From Nocardioides alkalitolerans DSM 16699 (GTDB lineage: Bacteria > Actinomycetota > Actinomycetes > Propionibacteriales > Nocardioidaceae), in NCBI RefSeq assembly GCF_000426525.1, contig NZ_KE384533.1, positions 970,562-1,034,561 on the forward strand: 64,000 nt of DNA. Direction: 5' to 3'. The position numbers and the translations under genes are program-made. The notes beneath the pieces are model-generated. The model was not told the DNA's origin and searched no databases. It was given only the letters and a program-made list of their open reading frames with translations. This document shows positions 50,279 through 58,539 of the stretch, piece after piece (the stretch's first letter is position 1; each line of letters opens with the position of its first letter).

Positions 50279-51184
50279 TCAGGCTCCCTGGGGGGTCGGG
50301 GCGGTCAGCTCGGCGAAGTGGGCGGCCATCCGGTCGGCGTCCGCCGTGCGCCCGGTGAAGTGCTCGTGGGCGTCGACGGCCTGGCCGACGGCCATGCCGC
50401 CGCCCGGCAGGACCCGGCAGCCGCGCTCCCGGGCGAGGCCGATGAGCTCGGTCTCGAGCGGGAAGTAGACGACGTCCGAGACCCAGAGCCGCGAGGTCAC
50501 CACGTGCTCCGGCACGGCCATGCCGGGGTGGCCCAGCATGCCGACGGGGGTCGCGTTGACGAGGCCCTGCGCGTCGGCGACGGCCGCCTCGAGGTCGGCG
50601 GCGACGCCCACCCGCTCGTCGCCGAAGCGCTTCGCGAGGCGGACGGCGCACGCGTCGGCGCGCTCGGGGTCGGACTCGACGATCGCGACGTGCTCCGCGC
50701 CCGCGTCCAGCAGGGCGTAGCCGACCGCGACGCCGGCACCGCCGGCGCCGACGAGCACGACCCGGTCGCCCAGCGCCTCGGGCAGCGCGGTCCGCAGGGC
50801 CCGGCCGTAGCCGGACCAGTCGGTGTTGCGGCCCAGCATGCGGCCGTCGCGGAAGACGACGGTGTTGACGGCGCCCAGGTCGGCGGCGTCCTCCGAGAGG
50901 TCGTCGAGCAGCGGCACCACGGCCTGCTTGAAGGGGTGGGTGACGTTGAGCCCGGCGAAGCCGAACGCCTGCGCCCAGCGCAGGATCGCCGGCAGGTCGT
51001 CGGTCCCGAAGCCGTGCACGTCCGCGTCGATCAGCTGGTACGTCAGCCGGAGCCCGGCGGCCGCCCCCTCACGCTCCTGCATCGCGGGCGTGAGGGAGGC
51101 GCCGATGCCCTGGCCCACGAGGCCCAGCAGGTACGACGGCGCCGCGGCGTCCGCCGTACCCGCGGGCTGCTGGTGGTCGCTCAC
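50279..51184 (-). CDS. Shikimate/quinate dehydrogenase (AroE family)
   Basis: A 301-residue NAD(P)-dependent dehydrogenase. The catalytic Lys lies in NVTHPFKQAVVPLLD, with Asn/Asp ligands in GAVNT and NTDWSGYGRAL. The Rossmann motif is VLVGAGGAGVAVGYALL (about residue 145). The catabolic neighbours suggest it oxidises shikimate (and possibly quinate) to 3-dehydroshikimate, as QsuD does, rather than serving biosynthesis. The GTG start overlaps the transporter stop by 4 nt, and the gene runs directly into qsuB. Confidence 0.9.
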   Translation of the reverse strand: MSDHQQPAGTADAAAPSYLLGLVGQGIGASLTPAMQEREGAAAGLRLTYQLIDADVHGFGTDDLPAILRWAQAFGFAGLNVTHPFKQAVVPLLDDLSEDAADLGAVNTVVFRDGRMLGRNTDWSGYGRALRTALPEALGDRVVLVGAGGAGVAVGYALLDAGAEHVAIVESDPERADACAVRLAKRFGDERVGVAADLEAAVADAQGLVNATPVGMLGHPGMAVPEHVVTSRLWVSDVVYFPLETELIGLARERGCRVLPGGGMAVGQAVDAHEHFTGRTADADRMAAHFAELTAPTPQGA

Positions 51185-52539
51185 GCGACACCCGCCGGGA
51201 TCTTCTTCTCGACGTCCGGGGTGCGCACGCCCAGGTCGCGGGTCGGCACCTTGTGGGTGCCGGTCGGGCCCGACAGCACCGCGATCGCGGAGATGACGCA
51301 GGCACCGGAGGCGAAGGCCGCCACGCGCCACCAGTTGTCGGCGTCGCCGGCCATGAGAGCGCCGGCGATCGTCGGCGTGAAGCCGGCGAGCGCGAAGCCG
51401 AACTGCGTGCCGATCGCCATGCCGGAGAGGCGCACGGAGGTCGGGAAGTACTCGGCGTACGTCGCGGGCCACACGGCGTTCGGCATCGAGTAGACGACAC
51501 CGGCGAGGGCGACGCCGAGGGCGAAGACGAGCACGACGTTGCCGGTGGAGATCGCACCGAGGAAGGCGGTCACGAGGATCGCGCTGCCGACGACGCCGGT
51601 GAGGAAGACGGGCTTGCGGCCGATGCGGTCCGACAGCGTGGCCCAGAACGGGATCGTGCAGATGGCGACGAGGTTCGCGACGATCGCCAGCCACAGCATG
51701 GTGGTGTTGGAGATCTCGATGCCGTAGTCCTCCGACGTGGCGAAGCTGAGGGCGAAGACCTGGAACATCGTGTTGACCATCGCGATGAACGCGGCGAAGA
51801 AGACGCGCAGCACGCTGGCCCAGTGGTCGGCGAAGAGCTCGGCGAGCGGGGCGCGACCCGGCTTCTGGCCGTCGTCGTCGGCGGCGACCGAGAACTCCGG
51901 GGTCTCGTCGAGCGTGCGGCGGATGATGTAGCCGACGATCAGCAGCACGGCGCTCAGCCAGAACGGCACGCGCCAGCCCCACGAGAGCAGCTGCTCCTCG
52001 GGGAGGATCGCCGCGAGCGGCAGGAACACCGCGGGGGCGAGCACCTGGCCGCCCTGGGTGCCGCTGAGCGTGAAGCTGGTGAAGAAGCCGCGCCGGTCGT
52101 CGGGGGCGTGCTCGAAGCTCATCGCGTTGGCGCCGGCCTGCTCTCCGGCCGCCGAGAGGCCCTGCAGCAGGCGGAGGAAGACGAGCGCGGCGGGCGCCCA
52201 GAGGCCGATCTGGTCGTACGTCGGGAGGCAGCCGATGAGGAACGTCGAGACGCCCATCAGCAGCAGGGTGCCGATGAGGATGACCTTGCGGCCGATCCGG
52301 TCACCGATGTGGCCCATGAGGAACGAGCCGAAGGGGCGCGCGACGTACGCGACGCCGAAGGTGGCCAGCGCGGCGATGGTGGCGGCCTCCCCGTTGCCCT
52401 CGGGGAAGAAGATCTTCGGGAAGACGAGCGCCGCGGCGGTGCCGTAGATCGCGAGGTCGTAGTACTCCAGAGCGCTGCCGCTCCAGGCGGCGACGGCAGC
52501 CTTGCCGGGGGTCCGGCGCTGCTCGGTGGTGGCTTCCAT
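51181..52539 (-). CDS. MFS metabolite:H+ symporter (MHS family, ShiA-like)
   Basis: A 452-residue, 12-helix permease of the MHS branch: SGSALEYYDLAIYGTAAALVFPKIFFP in helix 1 and MGHIGDRIGRKVILIGTLLLMG after helix 2 are typical of ShiA/KgtP/ProP. Encoded first in an operon with shikimate dehydrogenase and dehydroshikimate dehydratase, it most likely imports shikimate or quinate. It is divergent from a LacI-type regulator with a palindromic site in the spacer. Confidence 0.89.
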   Translation of the reverse strand: MEATTEQRRTPGKAAVAAWSGSALEYYDLAIYGTAAALVFPKIFFPEGNGEAATIAALATFGVAYVARPFGSFLMGHIGDRIGRKVILIGTLLLMGVSTFLIGCLPTYDQIGLWAPAALVFLRLLQGLSAAGEQAGANAMSFEHAPDDRRGFFTSFTLSGTQGGQVLAPAVFLPLAAILPEEQLLSWGWRVPFWLSAVLLIVGYIIRRTLDETPEFSVAADDDGQKPGRAPLAELFADHWASVLRVFFAAFIAMVNTMFQVFALSFATSEDYGIEISNTTMLWLAIVANLVAICTIPFWATLSDRIGRKPVFLTGVVGSAILVTAFLGAISTGNVVLVFALGVALAGVVYSMPNAVWPATYAEYFPTSVRLSGMAIGTQFGFALAGFTPTIAGALMAGDADNWWRVAAFASGACVISAIAVLSGPTGTHKVPTRDLGVRTPDVEKKIPAGVA

Positions 52540-52622
52540 GGGTCCTGCCCTTCTGCGACGGCGCGCGGGAGGTGCCCGGGCGCTGTGAGTTCCCGGTGAC
52601 GGTAGGAGTGGGCCCGATCACA

Positions 52623-52638
52623 TGGCAATCGTTTGCCA
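52623..52638. promoter_or_regulatory. LacI-family operator in the MHS/lacI divergent spacer
   Basis: TGGCAATCGTTTGCCA, a 16-bp palindrome with one mismatched pair and the central CG characteristic of LacI-family sites. It lies 24 bp before the regulator's ATG. Confidence 0.7.
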
Positions 52639-52661
52639 AAAGTTGCCGTATCGTGGCTCAC

Positions 52662-53681
52662 ATGGCCCAGGTCACGCCCCCGCCCGGTCGACCCCGGCGC
52701 TCCACCATCAACGACGTCGCCCGCGAGGCGGGCGTGGCGGCCTCGACCGTGTCGCGCGCGTTCACCAACCCGGACCGCGTCAACCAGGTCACCCGCGCCC
52801 ACGTGCTCGAGGTCGCGGAGCGCCTCGGCTACGCCCCCAGCCCCACCGCGCGGGCGCTCGAGTCGGGCCGCTCCGACACCGTCGCGCTGCTCGTCCCCGA
52901 CATCACGAACCCGTACTTCTCCGGCACGATCAAGGGTGCCGAGCGCGCCGCGGCCGCCGCCGGCGTGACGCTGGTGCTGGGCGACACCCAGGAGCACCCG
53001 CCCACCGAGGAGAAGCTCGTCCGACGCCTCGGACCCGCCGTCGACGGCTTCGTGCTGGCCGCCTCGCGCATGCCCGACGAGGCGCTGCGACGGGCCGCCG
53101 AGCTCAACCCCGTCGTCCTCGTCAACCGGGCCTCGCCCGGCCTGGCCTGCGTCGTCGCCGACTTCGACACCGGCACGCGCCAGATCGTCGACCATCTGGC
53201 CTCGTTCGGGCACACGTCGTTCGTGTTCGCGGGCGGACCGCCGGAGTCCTGGTCGGGCTCGCGCCGCTGGGTCGGGCTGCAGGCCGCCGCCCACGAGCGC
53301 GGGATGGACGTGCAGCGCCACGGCCCCTACGTGCCGATGCTCTCCAGCGGCGCCGCGGCCGCGGACGCCGTCCTGGGGGCCGGGGCCACCGCCGTCGTCT
53401 GCCACAACGACATGCTCGCCATCGGCGTGCTCCGGCGGCTCGGCGAGCGGGGTGTCGCCGTGCCGGGCGACGTCAGCGTGGTCGGCTTCGACGACATGTT
53501 CGGCTCCGACTTCTGCACGCCCCCGCTCACGACGCTCGCCGAGCGCACGGAGGACGCCGGCGCCCGCGCCGTCGACACCCTGCTGCTCCAGGCCCGGCAG
53601 CGTTCCGCCGAGCCCGGCGCGCTCGTGCTCCCGACCCAGCTGCGGGTGCGCGGGTCGACAGGGCCGGCGCGGGTGGGGTGA
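52662..53681 (+). CDS. LacI-family transcriptional regulator
   Basis: A 339-residue repressor. The N-terminal LacI helix-turn-helix (TINDVAREAGVAASTVSRAFTNPDRVNQVTRAHVLEVAERLGYAPS, about residues 14-59) precedes a periplasmic-binding-like effector domain (VALLVPDITNPYFSGTIKGAERAA). Divergent from the shikimate/quinate import and conversion operon, it probably represses that operon. In Corynebacterium the equivalent operon uses a LysR-type QsuR, so this is a different control solution. The ATG at 52662 is chosen; longer frames would read through the operator. Confidence 0.9.
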   Translation: MAQVTPPPGRPRRSTINDVAREAGVAASTVSRAFTNPDRVNQVTRAHVLEVAERLGYAPSPTARALESGRSDTVALLVPDITNPYFSGTIKGAERAAAAAGVTLVLGDTQEHPPTEEKLVRRLGPAVDGFVLAASRMPDEALRRAAELNPVVLVNRASPGLACVVADFDTGTRQIVDHLASFGHTSFVFAGGPPESWSGSRRWVGLQAAAHERGMDVQRHGPYVPMLSSGAAAADAVLGAGATAVVCHNDMLAIGVLRRLGERGVAVPGDVSVVGFDDMFGSDFCTPPLTTLAERTEDAGARAVDTLLLQARQRSAEPGALVLPTQLRVRGSTGPARVG

Positions 53682-53739
53682 GGCGGACTGGGGGGCCGAG
53701 TCCGAGACTTGTCGGCCTCTGCATCGGGCCCCCAGTCCC

Positions 53740-53765
53740 GGAGTCCCCGGTCGACCGGGGACTCC
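53740..53765. terminator. Palindromic hairpin between convergent lacI and pcaL
   Basis: GGAGTCCCCGG pairs with CCGGGGACTCC around TCGA, so the whole 26-mer is symmetric. It lies in the convergent spacer and probably terminates both genes. Confidence 0.7.
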
Positions 53766-53776
53766 TGGGGCGGCCC

Positions 53777-54961
53777 CTACAGCTCGATGCCCTCCTCGAG
53801 GAGGGTCTTCTGGGCGATGCGGAAGGCCGTGTTGGCGTCGGGGACGCCGCAGTAGATCGCTGTCTGGAGGAACAGCTCCTTCAGCTCGTCGACCGTGACG
53901 CCGTTGCCGAGGGCGGCGCGCACGTGCATGGCGAGCTCCTCGTGGTGGCCGCGGGCGACCAGCGCCGTGAGCGTGATGAACGAGCGGGTACGGCGGTCGA
54001 GGCCGGGCCGTGTCCAGATGCCGCCCCACGCGTACTGCGTGATGAACTCCTGGAACTCCGACGTGAAGCCCGTCGCGCCCGCGGTGGCGCGGTCGACGTG
54101 GGCGTCGCCGAGCACCTGGCGGCGCACCTCCATGCCGGAGGCGCGGCGCTGGGCCTCGGTGACGATGGGACCGGAGACGAGCGCGTCGGCGAGCAGCTCG
54201 GCGACCGCCGCGGGCGCCTCGATCGGCGCGAGGTGGGCGACGTCCGGGAGCACGACGGAGCGGCCGCGGGGCACGCCGGTGGCGACGACCTCGAGGTCCG
54301 ACGGGGGCGTGGCCTCGTCGTCCGCGCCCGCGACGGTGAGCACCGGGGCGGTGACGGTGCCCAGGCGGTCGCGCACGTCGTACGCCGCCAGCGCCCGACA
54401 GGTGAAGGCGTAGCCCTGCGGGTCGGCCTCCTGGAGCGAGGTGAGGAGGGCGCCGCCGCGCTCGGGCTGGCGCTCGAGGAAGCCGGGGGCGAACCAGCGC
54501 TTCGCGGAGCCCTCGACCATCGTCGGCGTGCCGAACGCCCGCACCATGGCGGCCCGTTCGGTCCACATCTCCGGCGAGCCGATCTTCGCGCCGGTGCAGA
54601 TCAGGGCGGCGGAGGAGACCCGGGCGGGGGAGTCCAGCAGCAGCTGCAGGCCGACGGCGCCGCCGACGGAGACGCCGGCGTACGCGAACGTCCCGTTCGC
54701 CTCGCCGCGGGCGGCCAGCGCCCGCTCGGCGACGGCCAGCACGCCCTGCGCGAGCTCGGCCATGGTGAAGCCGTCGGCGGGCACGGGGCTGGTGCCGTGG
54801 CCCGGCAGGTCCCAGCCGACCACGTGGAACGTCTCGGCGAGCTGCCGTGCGCAGGTCTCCCACAGCGGGGTGACGGCGGTGCCGAGGGACGGGCCGAGCA
54901 GCAGCAGCGGACCGCTGGCCGGGTCGCTGAACTCGACGCCGGAGACGACGGGGACGCTCAT
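53777..54961 (-). CDS. pcaL: Bifunctional 3-oxoadipate enol-lactonase / 4-carboxymuconolactone decarboxylase
   Basis: A 394-residue PcaD-PcaC fusion. The N-terminal alpha/beta hydrolase (about residues 1-255) has the nucleophile Ser98 in AGVSVGGAVGL and a His in DVAHLAPIEAP. The C-terminal carboxymuconolactone decarboxylase domain (about 265-394) includes GIWTRPGLDRRTRSFITL and RGHHEELAMHVRAALGNG. It converts 4-carboxymuconolactone to the enol-lactone and then to 3-oxoadipate. The ATG at 54961 overlaps the pcaB stop by 4 nt. The fusion is typical of actinobacteria. Confidence 0.94.
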   Translation of the reverse strand: MSVPVVSGVEFSDPASGPLLLLGPSLGTAVTPLWETCARQLAETFHVVGWDLPGHGTSPVPADGFTMAELAQGVLAVAERALAARGEANGTFAYAGVSVGGAVGLQLLLDSPARVSSAALICTGAKIGSPEMWTERAAMVRAFGTPTMVEGSAKRWFAPGFLERQPERGGALLTSLQEADPQGYAFTCRALAAYDVRDRLGTVTAPVLTVAGADDEATPPSDLEVVATGVPRGRSVVLPDVAHLAPIEAPAAVAELLADALVSGPIVTEAQRRASGMEVRRQVLGDAHVDRATAGATGFTSEFQEFITQYAWGGIWTRPGLDRRTRSFITLTALVARGHHEELAMHVRAALGNGVTVDELKELFLQTAIYCGVPDANTAFRIAQKTLLEEGIEL

Positions 54962-56208
54962 GGGGTGATCCTTCGGTCGACGATCGGGTCGATGACGCCG
55001 AGGTACGACGACGGGTCGTCGCTCCCGGGCGCGGTGGGGGCGGGCTCGTCGAGCAGCGCGTGCACGGCGTCGCGCTCGGCCAGCAGGCCGTCGGCGGCGC
55101 GGGCCCGGGCGACCATGCCGGCGGCGTCGACGCGCAGGCCGCGCACGAGCTCGGTGGTGTGGGCGGCGGCCACGACCGTACGGCGGGCGAGGTCGCGCAG
55201 CGTGGCCCACTCGGCGTGCCAGGCGCCGTCGGGACGCTCGTCGTTGGCGAGGCCGGCGGCGGTGTGGAGCGTGGCGGCCAGGCCCGGGTTGGTGATGACC
55301 GCTCGCCGCACGAGCACCGCCAGCACCGGGTTCTGCTTCTGCGGCATCGTCGACGAGCCACCGCGACCGGGAGCGGTCGGCTCGCCGACCTCGCGGATCT
55401 CCGGGCGGGTGAGCGTGACGACGTCGGAGGCGATGTGGCCGAACGCCGAGGTCGCGGTGGCGAGGGCGTCGCCCACGCGGGTCAGGGGGAAGCGGCTGGT
55501 GTGCCAGGGCGGGGAGGCCTGGAGGCCGAGGGCCGCGGCGACCTCGTCGGTGAGCGCGACGGTGGTGCGCACGGGATCGCGCACGCCCCGCAGGCGCGCG
55601 AGCTCGACGGTGCCGGCGAGGGTGCCCGCGGCGCCGCCGAGCTGCACCGGGAGCACGGAGTGCGCGAAGACGGCGGTCGCGCGGGCGTCGACGACGCCGG
55701 CGAGCCACCCGGCGGCCTTCGCGCCGAAGGTCGTCGGCACGGCGTGCTGGGTGAGCGTGCGGCCCACCATGAGCGTGCCGCGGTGCGCGTCGGCCAGCGC
55801 CGTGAGCGCGTCGACCTGGCTGCTGAACTCGATCTCGAGGCGGCGCAGGGCCGTGGCGCAGCAGAGCACGACGGCGGTGTCGACGACGTCCTGGCTGGTC
55901 AGCCCCCGGTGCAGCCAGCGCGCGGCCTCGGTGCGGTCGGCGGCGACGAGGCGGGTGCGCAGCACGTGGAGCAGCGGGATGACGGGGTTGCCGCCCCCCT
56001 CGGCCGCCAGTGCCAGGCCGTCGAGGTCGGCGGCGGTGACGAGCGCCTCGAGCTCGGCCGAGGTGACCGCGGCGTCGGCCGGGGCGAGCCCGTGGTCGAC
56101 GAGCCCGGACGACCACGCCGCCTCGAGGGCCACCATGCCCTCCACCATCGAGCGGGCGTCGAACAACGTGCCGGCGCGCTCGTCGCCCGGCCAGAGGAGG
56201 TCGCTCAC
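54958..56208 (-). CDS. pcaB: 3-carboxy-cis,cis-muconate cycloisomerase
   Basis: A 416-residue member of the fumarase/aspartase superfamily, with the signature GGSSTMPQKQNPV near residue 284 and LTSQDVVDTAVVL near residue 100. It lactonises 3-carboxymuconate made by PcaHG. The GTG at 56208 is preceded by AGGGCGTG-like sequence. It sits between pcaG (4-bp gap) and pcaL (4-nt overlap) in the pcaHGBL operon. Confidence 0.94.
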   Translation of the reverse strand: MSDLLWPGDERAGTLFDARSMVEGMVALEAAWSSGLVDHGLAPADAAVTSAELEALVTAADLDGLALAAEGGGNPVIPLLHVLRTRLVAADRTEAARWLHRGLTSQDVVDTAVVLCCATALRRLEIEFSSQVDALTALADAHRGTLMVGRTLTQHAVPTTFGAKAAGWLAGVVDARATAVFAHSVLPVQLGGAAGTLAGTVELARLRGVRDPVRTTVALTDEVAAALGLQASPPWHTSRFPLTRVGDALATATSAFGHIASDVVTLTRPEIREVGEPTAPGRGGSSTMPQKQNPVLAVLVRRAVITNPGLAATLHTAAGLANDERPDGAWHAEWATLRDLARRTVVAAAHTTELVRGLRVDAAGMVARARAADGLLAERDAVHALLDEPAPTAPGSDDPSSYLGVIDPIVDRRITP

Positions 56209-56212
56209 GCCC

Positions 56213-56827
56213 TCAGTGTCCCGGATAGGCCAGGAACACCGTCTCGGACCCTCCCTGCAGGTGGATGTCGAAACGCAGGCCGAGCACCCCGCTCGCCGCG
56301 CTCGCGGGGGTGGGGGCGTCGGTGGTGGCCACGAGCGTCGTACGGCGCGACTCCTCCACCGAGGCGAGCAGACGGTCGGCGGCGAGGGCCTCCGCGGAGG
56401 CGCCCGGGGCGTCGGCCGGCAGGTAGGCGCGGGTGAAGAGCCGGTGCAGCAGGCCGCGCGCGAAGACCGTGACCGCGAAGAACGGCGCCGCGCCGGGGTC
56501 GGTCGGGCCGGGCAGGAGGGTGGAGAAGTCGTAGTGCCCCGCCCGGGTGGTCGACGCCCGGCCGAAGCCGGTGAAGGTGAAGCCGTCGCGCCGCAGCGAG
56601 CCGTGCTCCTGCACCACCCGGCCGTCGGGCCCGGCCTGCCAGATCTCGACGAGCGCGTCGGGCACCGGGGCGCCGGCGCCGTCGTGCACGGTGCCGTGGA
56701 GCCGCACCGACCCCGGCGAGCCCTGCGGGACGAGGTCGCGGTCGCCGGGGTAGGGCAGCGCGTAGTGGAAGAACGGGCCGACGGTCTGGCCCGGCGTGGG
56801 GGCGAGGGGGGCCGAGGGAGTCGTCAT
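56213..56827 (-). CDS. pcaG: Protocatechuate 3,4-dioxygenase alpha subunit
   Basis: A 204-residue subunit of the Fe(III) intradiol dioxygenase. It has TPGQTVGPFFHYALPYPGD at the N-terminus, LVEIWQAGPDGRVV, FTGFGRAST and a C-terminal GLRFDIHLQGGSETVFLAYP. As expected for the alpha chain it lacks the full Tyr2His2 iron set, which lies on the beta chain. Its ATG overlaps the pcaH stop by one base (TGATG). Confidence 0.94.
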   Translation of the reverse strand: MTTPSAPLAPTPGQTVGPFFHYALPYPGDRDLVPQGSPGSVRLHGTVHDGAGAPVPDALVEIWQAGPDGRVVQEHGSLRRDGFTFTGFGRASTTRAGHYDFSTLLPGPTDPGAAPFFAVTVFARGLLHRLFTRAYLPADAPGASAEALAADRLLASVEESRRTTLVATTDAPTPASAASGVLGLRFDIHLQGGSETVFLAYPGH

Positions 56828-57603
56828 CAGTGGTCGCCGTCCTCGGTGTCGGTCTCGGTGAGCGTGCGGTTGCTGCCGGTCAGCACGATGTCCCAGCGGT
56901 AGCCGGTGGCCCACTCGTGGGTGGTGACGTCGTGGTCGTACGACGCCACGAGCCGCGCCCGGGCCGCCGGGTCGACGATCGAGCGGAAGATCGGGTCGAG
57001 CGCGAAGAGCGGGTCGCCCGGGAAGTACATCTGGGTGACGACGCGCTGGGTGAACTCCGTCCCGAACATCGAGAAGTGGATGTGGGCCGGGCGCCAGGCG
57101 TTGCGGTGGTTCTTCCACGGGTAGGGCCCGGGCTTGATCGTGGTGAAGCGGTACCAGCCGTCGCCGTCGGTGAGGCAGCGCCCGACGCCGGTGAAGTTCG
57201 GGTCGACCGCCGCGGGGTGCTGGTCGCGCTTGTGCACGTAGCGCCCGCCGGCGTTCGCCTGCCAGATCTCGACCAGCTGGTGGCGCACGGGGCGGCCCTC
57301 GCCGTCGGTGACGCGACCGGTGACGACCATGCGCTCGCCGATCGGCTCGCCGGTGTGCTGGACCGTCAGGTCGGCCTCGAGCGGGTCGACGTCGGTGGGG
57401 CCGAAGCAGGGCGCCCACAGCTCGATCGTCTCGGGGTCGGCGTGGTGCAGGCTCTTGGTCGGGTGGCGCAACAGGCTGCTGCGGTACGGCGCGTAGTCGC
57501 GGCGCGGCTGGGTCTCGACCACGCCGGCCTGCTCGTAGGCGCCGGTGATCGCGGCCATCTCGGCGTCGACGTCGGCCTGGGGGGCGAGGACTGGCTCTGG
57601 CAT
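56827..57603 (-). CDS. pcaH: Protocatechuate 3,4-dioxygenase beta subunit
   Basis: A 258-residue iron-bearing subunit that cleaves protocatechuate to 3-carboxy-cis,cis-muconate. The Fe(III) ligands are visible: Tyr122 (GGRYVHKRDQH), Tyr161 (KPGPYPWKNH), His174 and His176 (WRPAHIHFS). The ATG at 57603 has TACCGT at 57610-57615, six bases upstream, so the operon mRNA is probably leaderless. It heads the pcaHGBL operon and is divergent from an IclR-family gene. Confidence 0.95.
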   Translation of the reverse strand: MPEPVLAPQADVDAEMAAITGAYEQAGVVETQPRRDYAPYRSSLLRHPTKSLHHADPETIELWAPCFGPTDVDPLEADLTVQHTGEPIGERMVVTGRVTDGEGRPVRHQLVEIWQANAGGRYVHKRDQHPAAVDPNFTGVGRCLTDGDGWYRFTTIKPGPYPWKNHRNAWRPAHIHFSMFGTEFTQRVVTQMYFPGDPLFALDPIFRSIVDPAARARLVASYDHDVTTHEWATGYRWDIVLTGSNRTLTETDTEDGDH

Positions 57604-57609
57604 GGGGCG

Positions 57610-57615
57610 ACGGTA
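57610..57615 (-). promoter_or_regulatory. -10 (TACCGT) of the pcaHGBL operon, leaderless spacing
   Basis: On the minus strand TACCGT ends six bases before the pcaH ATG. Confidence 0.55.
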
Positions 57616-57646
57616 GAGCGGGAGGAGTAGCGTGGTCCCGGTCACG

Positions 57647-57663
57647 CTTCCGCTGGGCGGAAG
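57647..57663. promoter_or_regulatory. Putative IclR operator between pcaH and the regulator
   Basis: CTTCCGCTGGGCGGAAG: perfect 7-bp arms with a 3-bp centre. It lies just upstream of the expected pcaH -35 and 49 bp before the regulator gene, fitting activation of pcaH and autoregulation. Confidence 0.7.
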
Positions 57664-57711
57664 GATCGGGCCGAACGCCGGATCGCGCGTGGCCGGGCCG
57701 AGGAGGAGACG

Positions 57712-58470
57712 ATGGCGGGCAACACGGCGCAGCCGGGCACCACCGTCGCGCAGCGCGTCGTCGCCCTGCTGGGGGCGTTCGACGACCGCCACCGCAGCCT
57801 CACGCTCAGCCGGCTCGCCGAGCGCGCGGGCCTCGCCCTGCCGACCGCCCACCGCCTCGCCGGCGAGCTGGTGGCCGGCGGGCTGCTCCAGCGGCGCGAC
57901 GACGGGGCGTACGTCGTGGGTCGCCGCACCTGGGACATCGGCCTGCTCGCCCCCGTGCAGACCGACCTGCGTCGTGCGGCCTCGCCGTTCCTCCAGGACA
58001 TCTACGCCGCCACGCTCGCCACCGTGCACCTGGCCGTCCGCGAGGGCACCGAGGTGCTGTACGTCGAGCGCATCTCGGGTCGCGCGTCGGTGCCGATCGT
58101 GTCGACCGTCGGATCCCGCCTGCCGCTCCACTGCACCGGGGTCGGCAAGGCCCTGCTGGCCCACGCGCCGCCCGACGTGCGCGAGGCCGTGCTGAGCCGC
58201 CCGCTGCGCCGCGTCACGCCGTACACGGTCGTGCAGCCCGGCACGCTGGCCCGTCAGCTGGACCAGGCGGTGCGCGACGGCTACGCCAGCACGGTGGAGG
58301 AGATGTCGGCGGGGGCGTGCTCGGTGGGGGTGCCGATCCGGCGGGGCACGGCCGACGACGCCGAGGTCGTCGCCGCCCTCGGGATCGTGGTGCCGTCGCT
58401 CAAGCGCGACCGGTCGCGGCTCGTCGCGTCGCTCCAGGTCGCGGCCCGGGGGATCGGGAGGTCGCTGTGA
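57712..58470 (+). CDS. IclR-family transcriptional regulator of the pca/pob genes
   Basis: A 252-residue regulator with a winged helix (VAQRVVALLGAFDDRHRSLTLSRLAERAGLALPTAHRLAGELVAGGLL, about residues 12-59) and an effector domain (VSTVGSRLPLHCTGVGKALLAHAPP; AGACSVGVPIRRG). It lies between the divergent pcaHGBL operon and pobA, and the palindrome TTCCGCT..GGAA-like is repeated upstream of each, so it probably controls both. The ATG at 57712 follows GAGGAG. Confidence 0.89.
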   Translation: MAGNTAQPGTTVAQRVVALLGAFDDRHRSLTLSRLAERAGLALPTAHRLAGELVAGGLLQRRDDGAYVVGRRTWDIGLLAPVQTDLRRAASPFLQDIYAATLATVHLAVREGTEVLYVERISGRASVPIVSTVGSRLPLHCTGVGKALLAHAPPDVREAVLSRPLRRVTPYTVVQPGTLARQLDQAVRDGYASTVEEMSAGACSVGVPIRRGTADDAEVVAALGIVVPSLKRDRSRLVASLQVAARGIGRSL

Positions 58471-58480
58471 CCGGAACGTG

Positions 58481-58497
58481 CTTCCGCTCAGTGAAAT
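58481..58497. promoter_or_regulatory. Putative IclR half-conserved operator upstream of pobA
   Basis: CTTCCGCTCAGTGAAAT; the left arm is identical to the pcaH site and the right arm is degenerate. 43 bp before the pobA ATG. Confidence 0.5.
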
Positions 58498-58539
58498 CGG
58501 CGGTGGACGCCGGCCGGTGAGACCGGCGTCACTGGGCCC

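Noticed and set aside
48182..51493. An 1103-codon plus-strand frame
   Set aside because: Antisense of qsuB, the dehydrogenase and the carrier; no recognisable domain.
52622..56902. A 1426-codon plus-strand frame
   Set aside because: Runs out of frame through lacI and then antisense to the pca operon.
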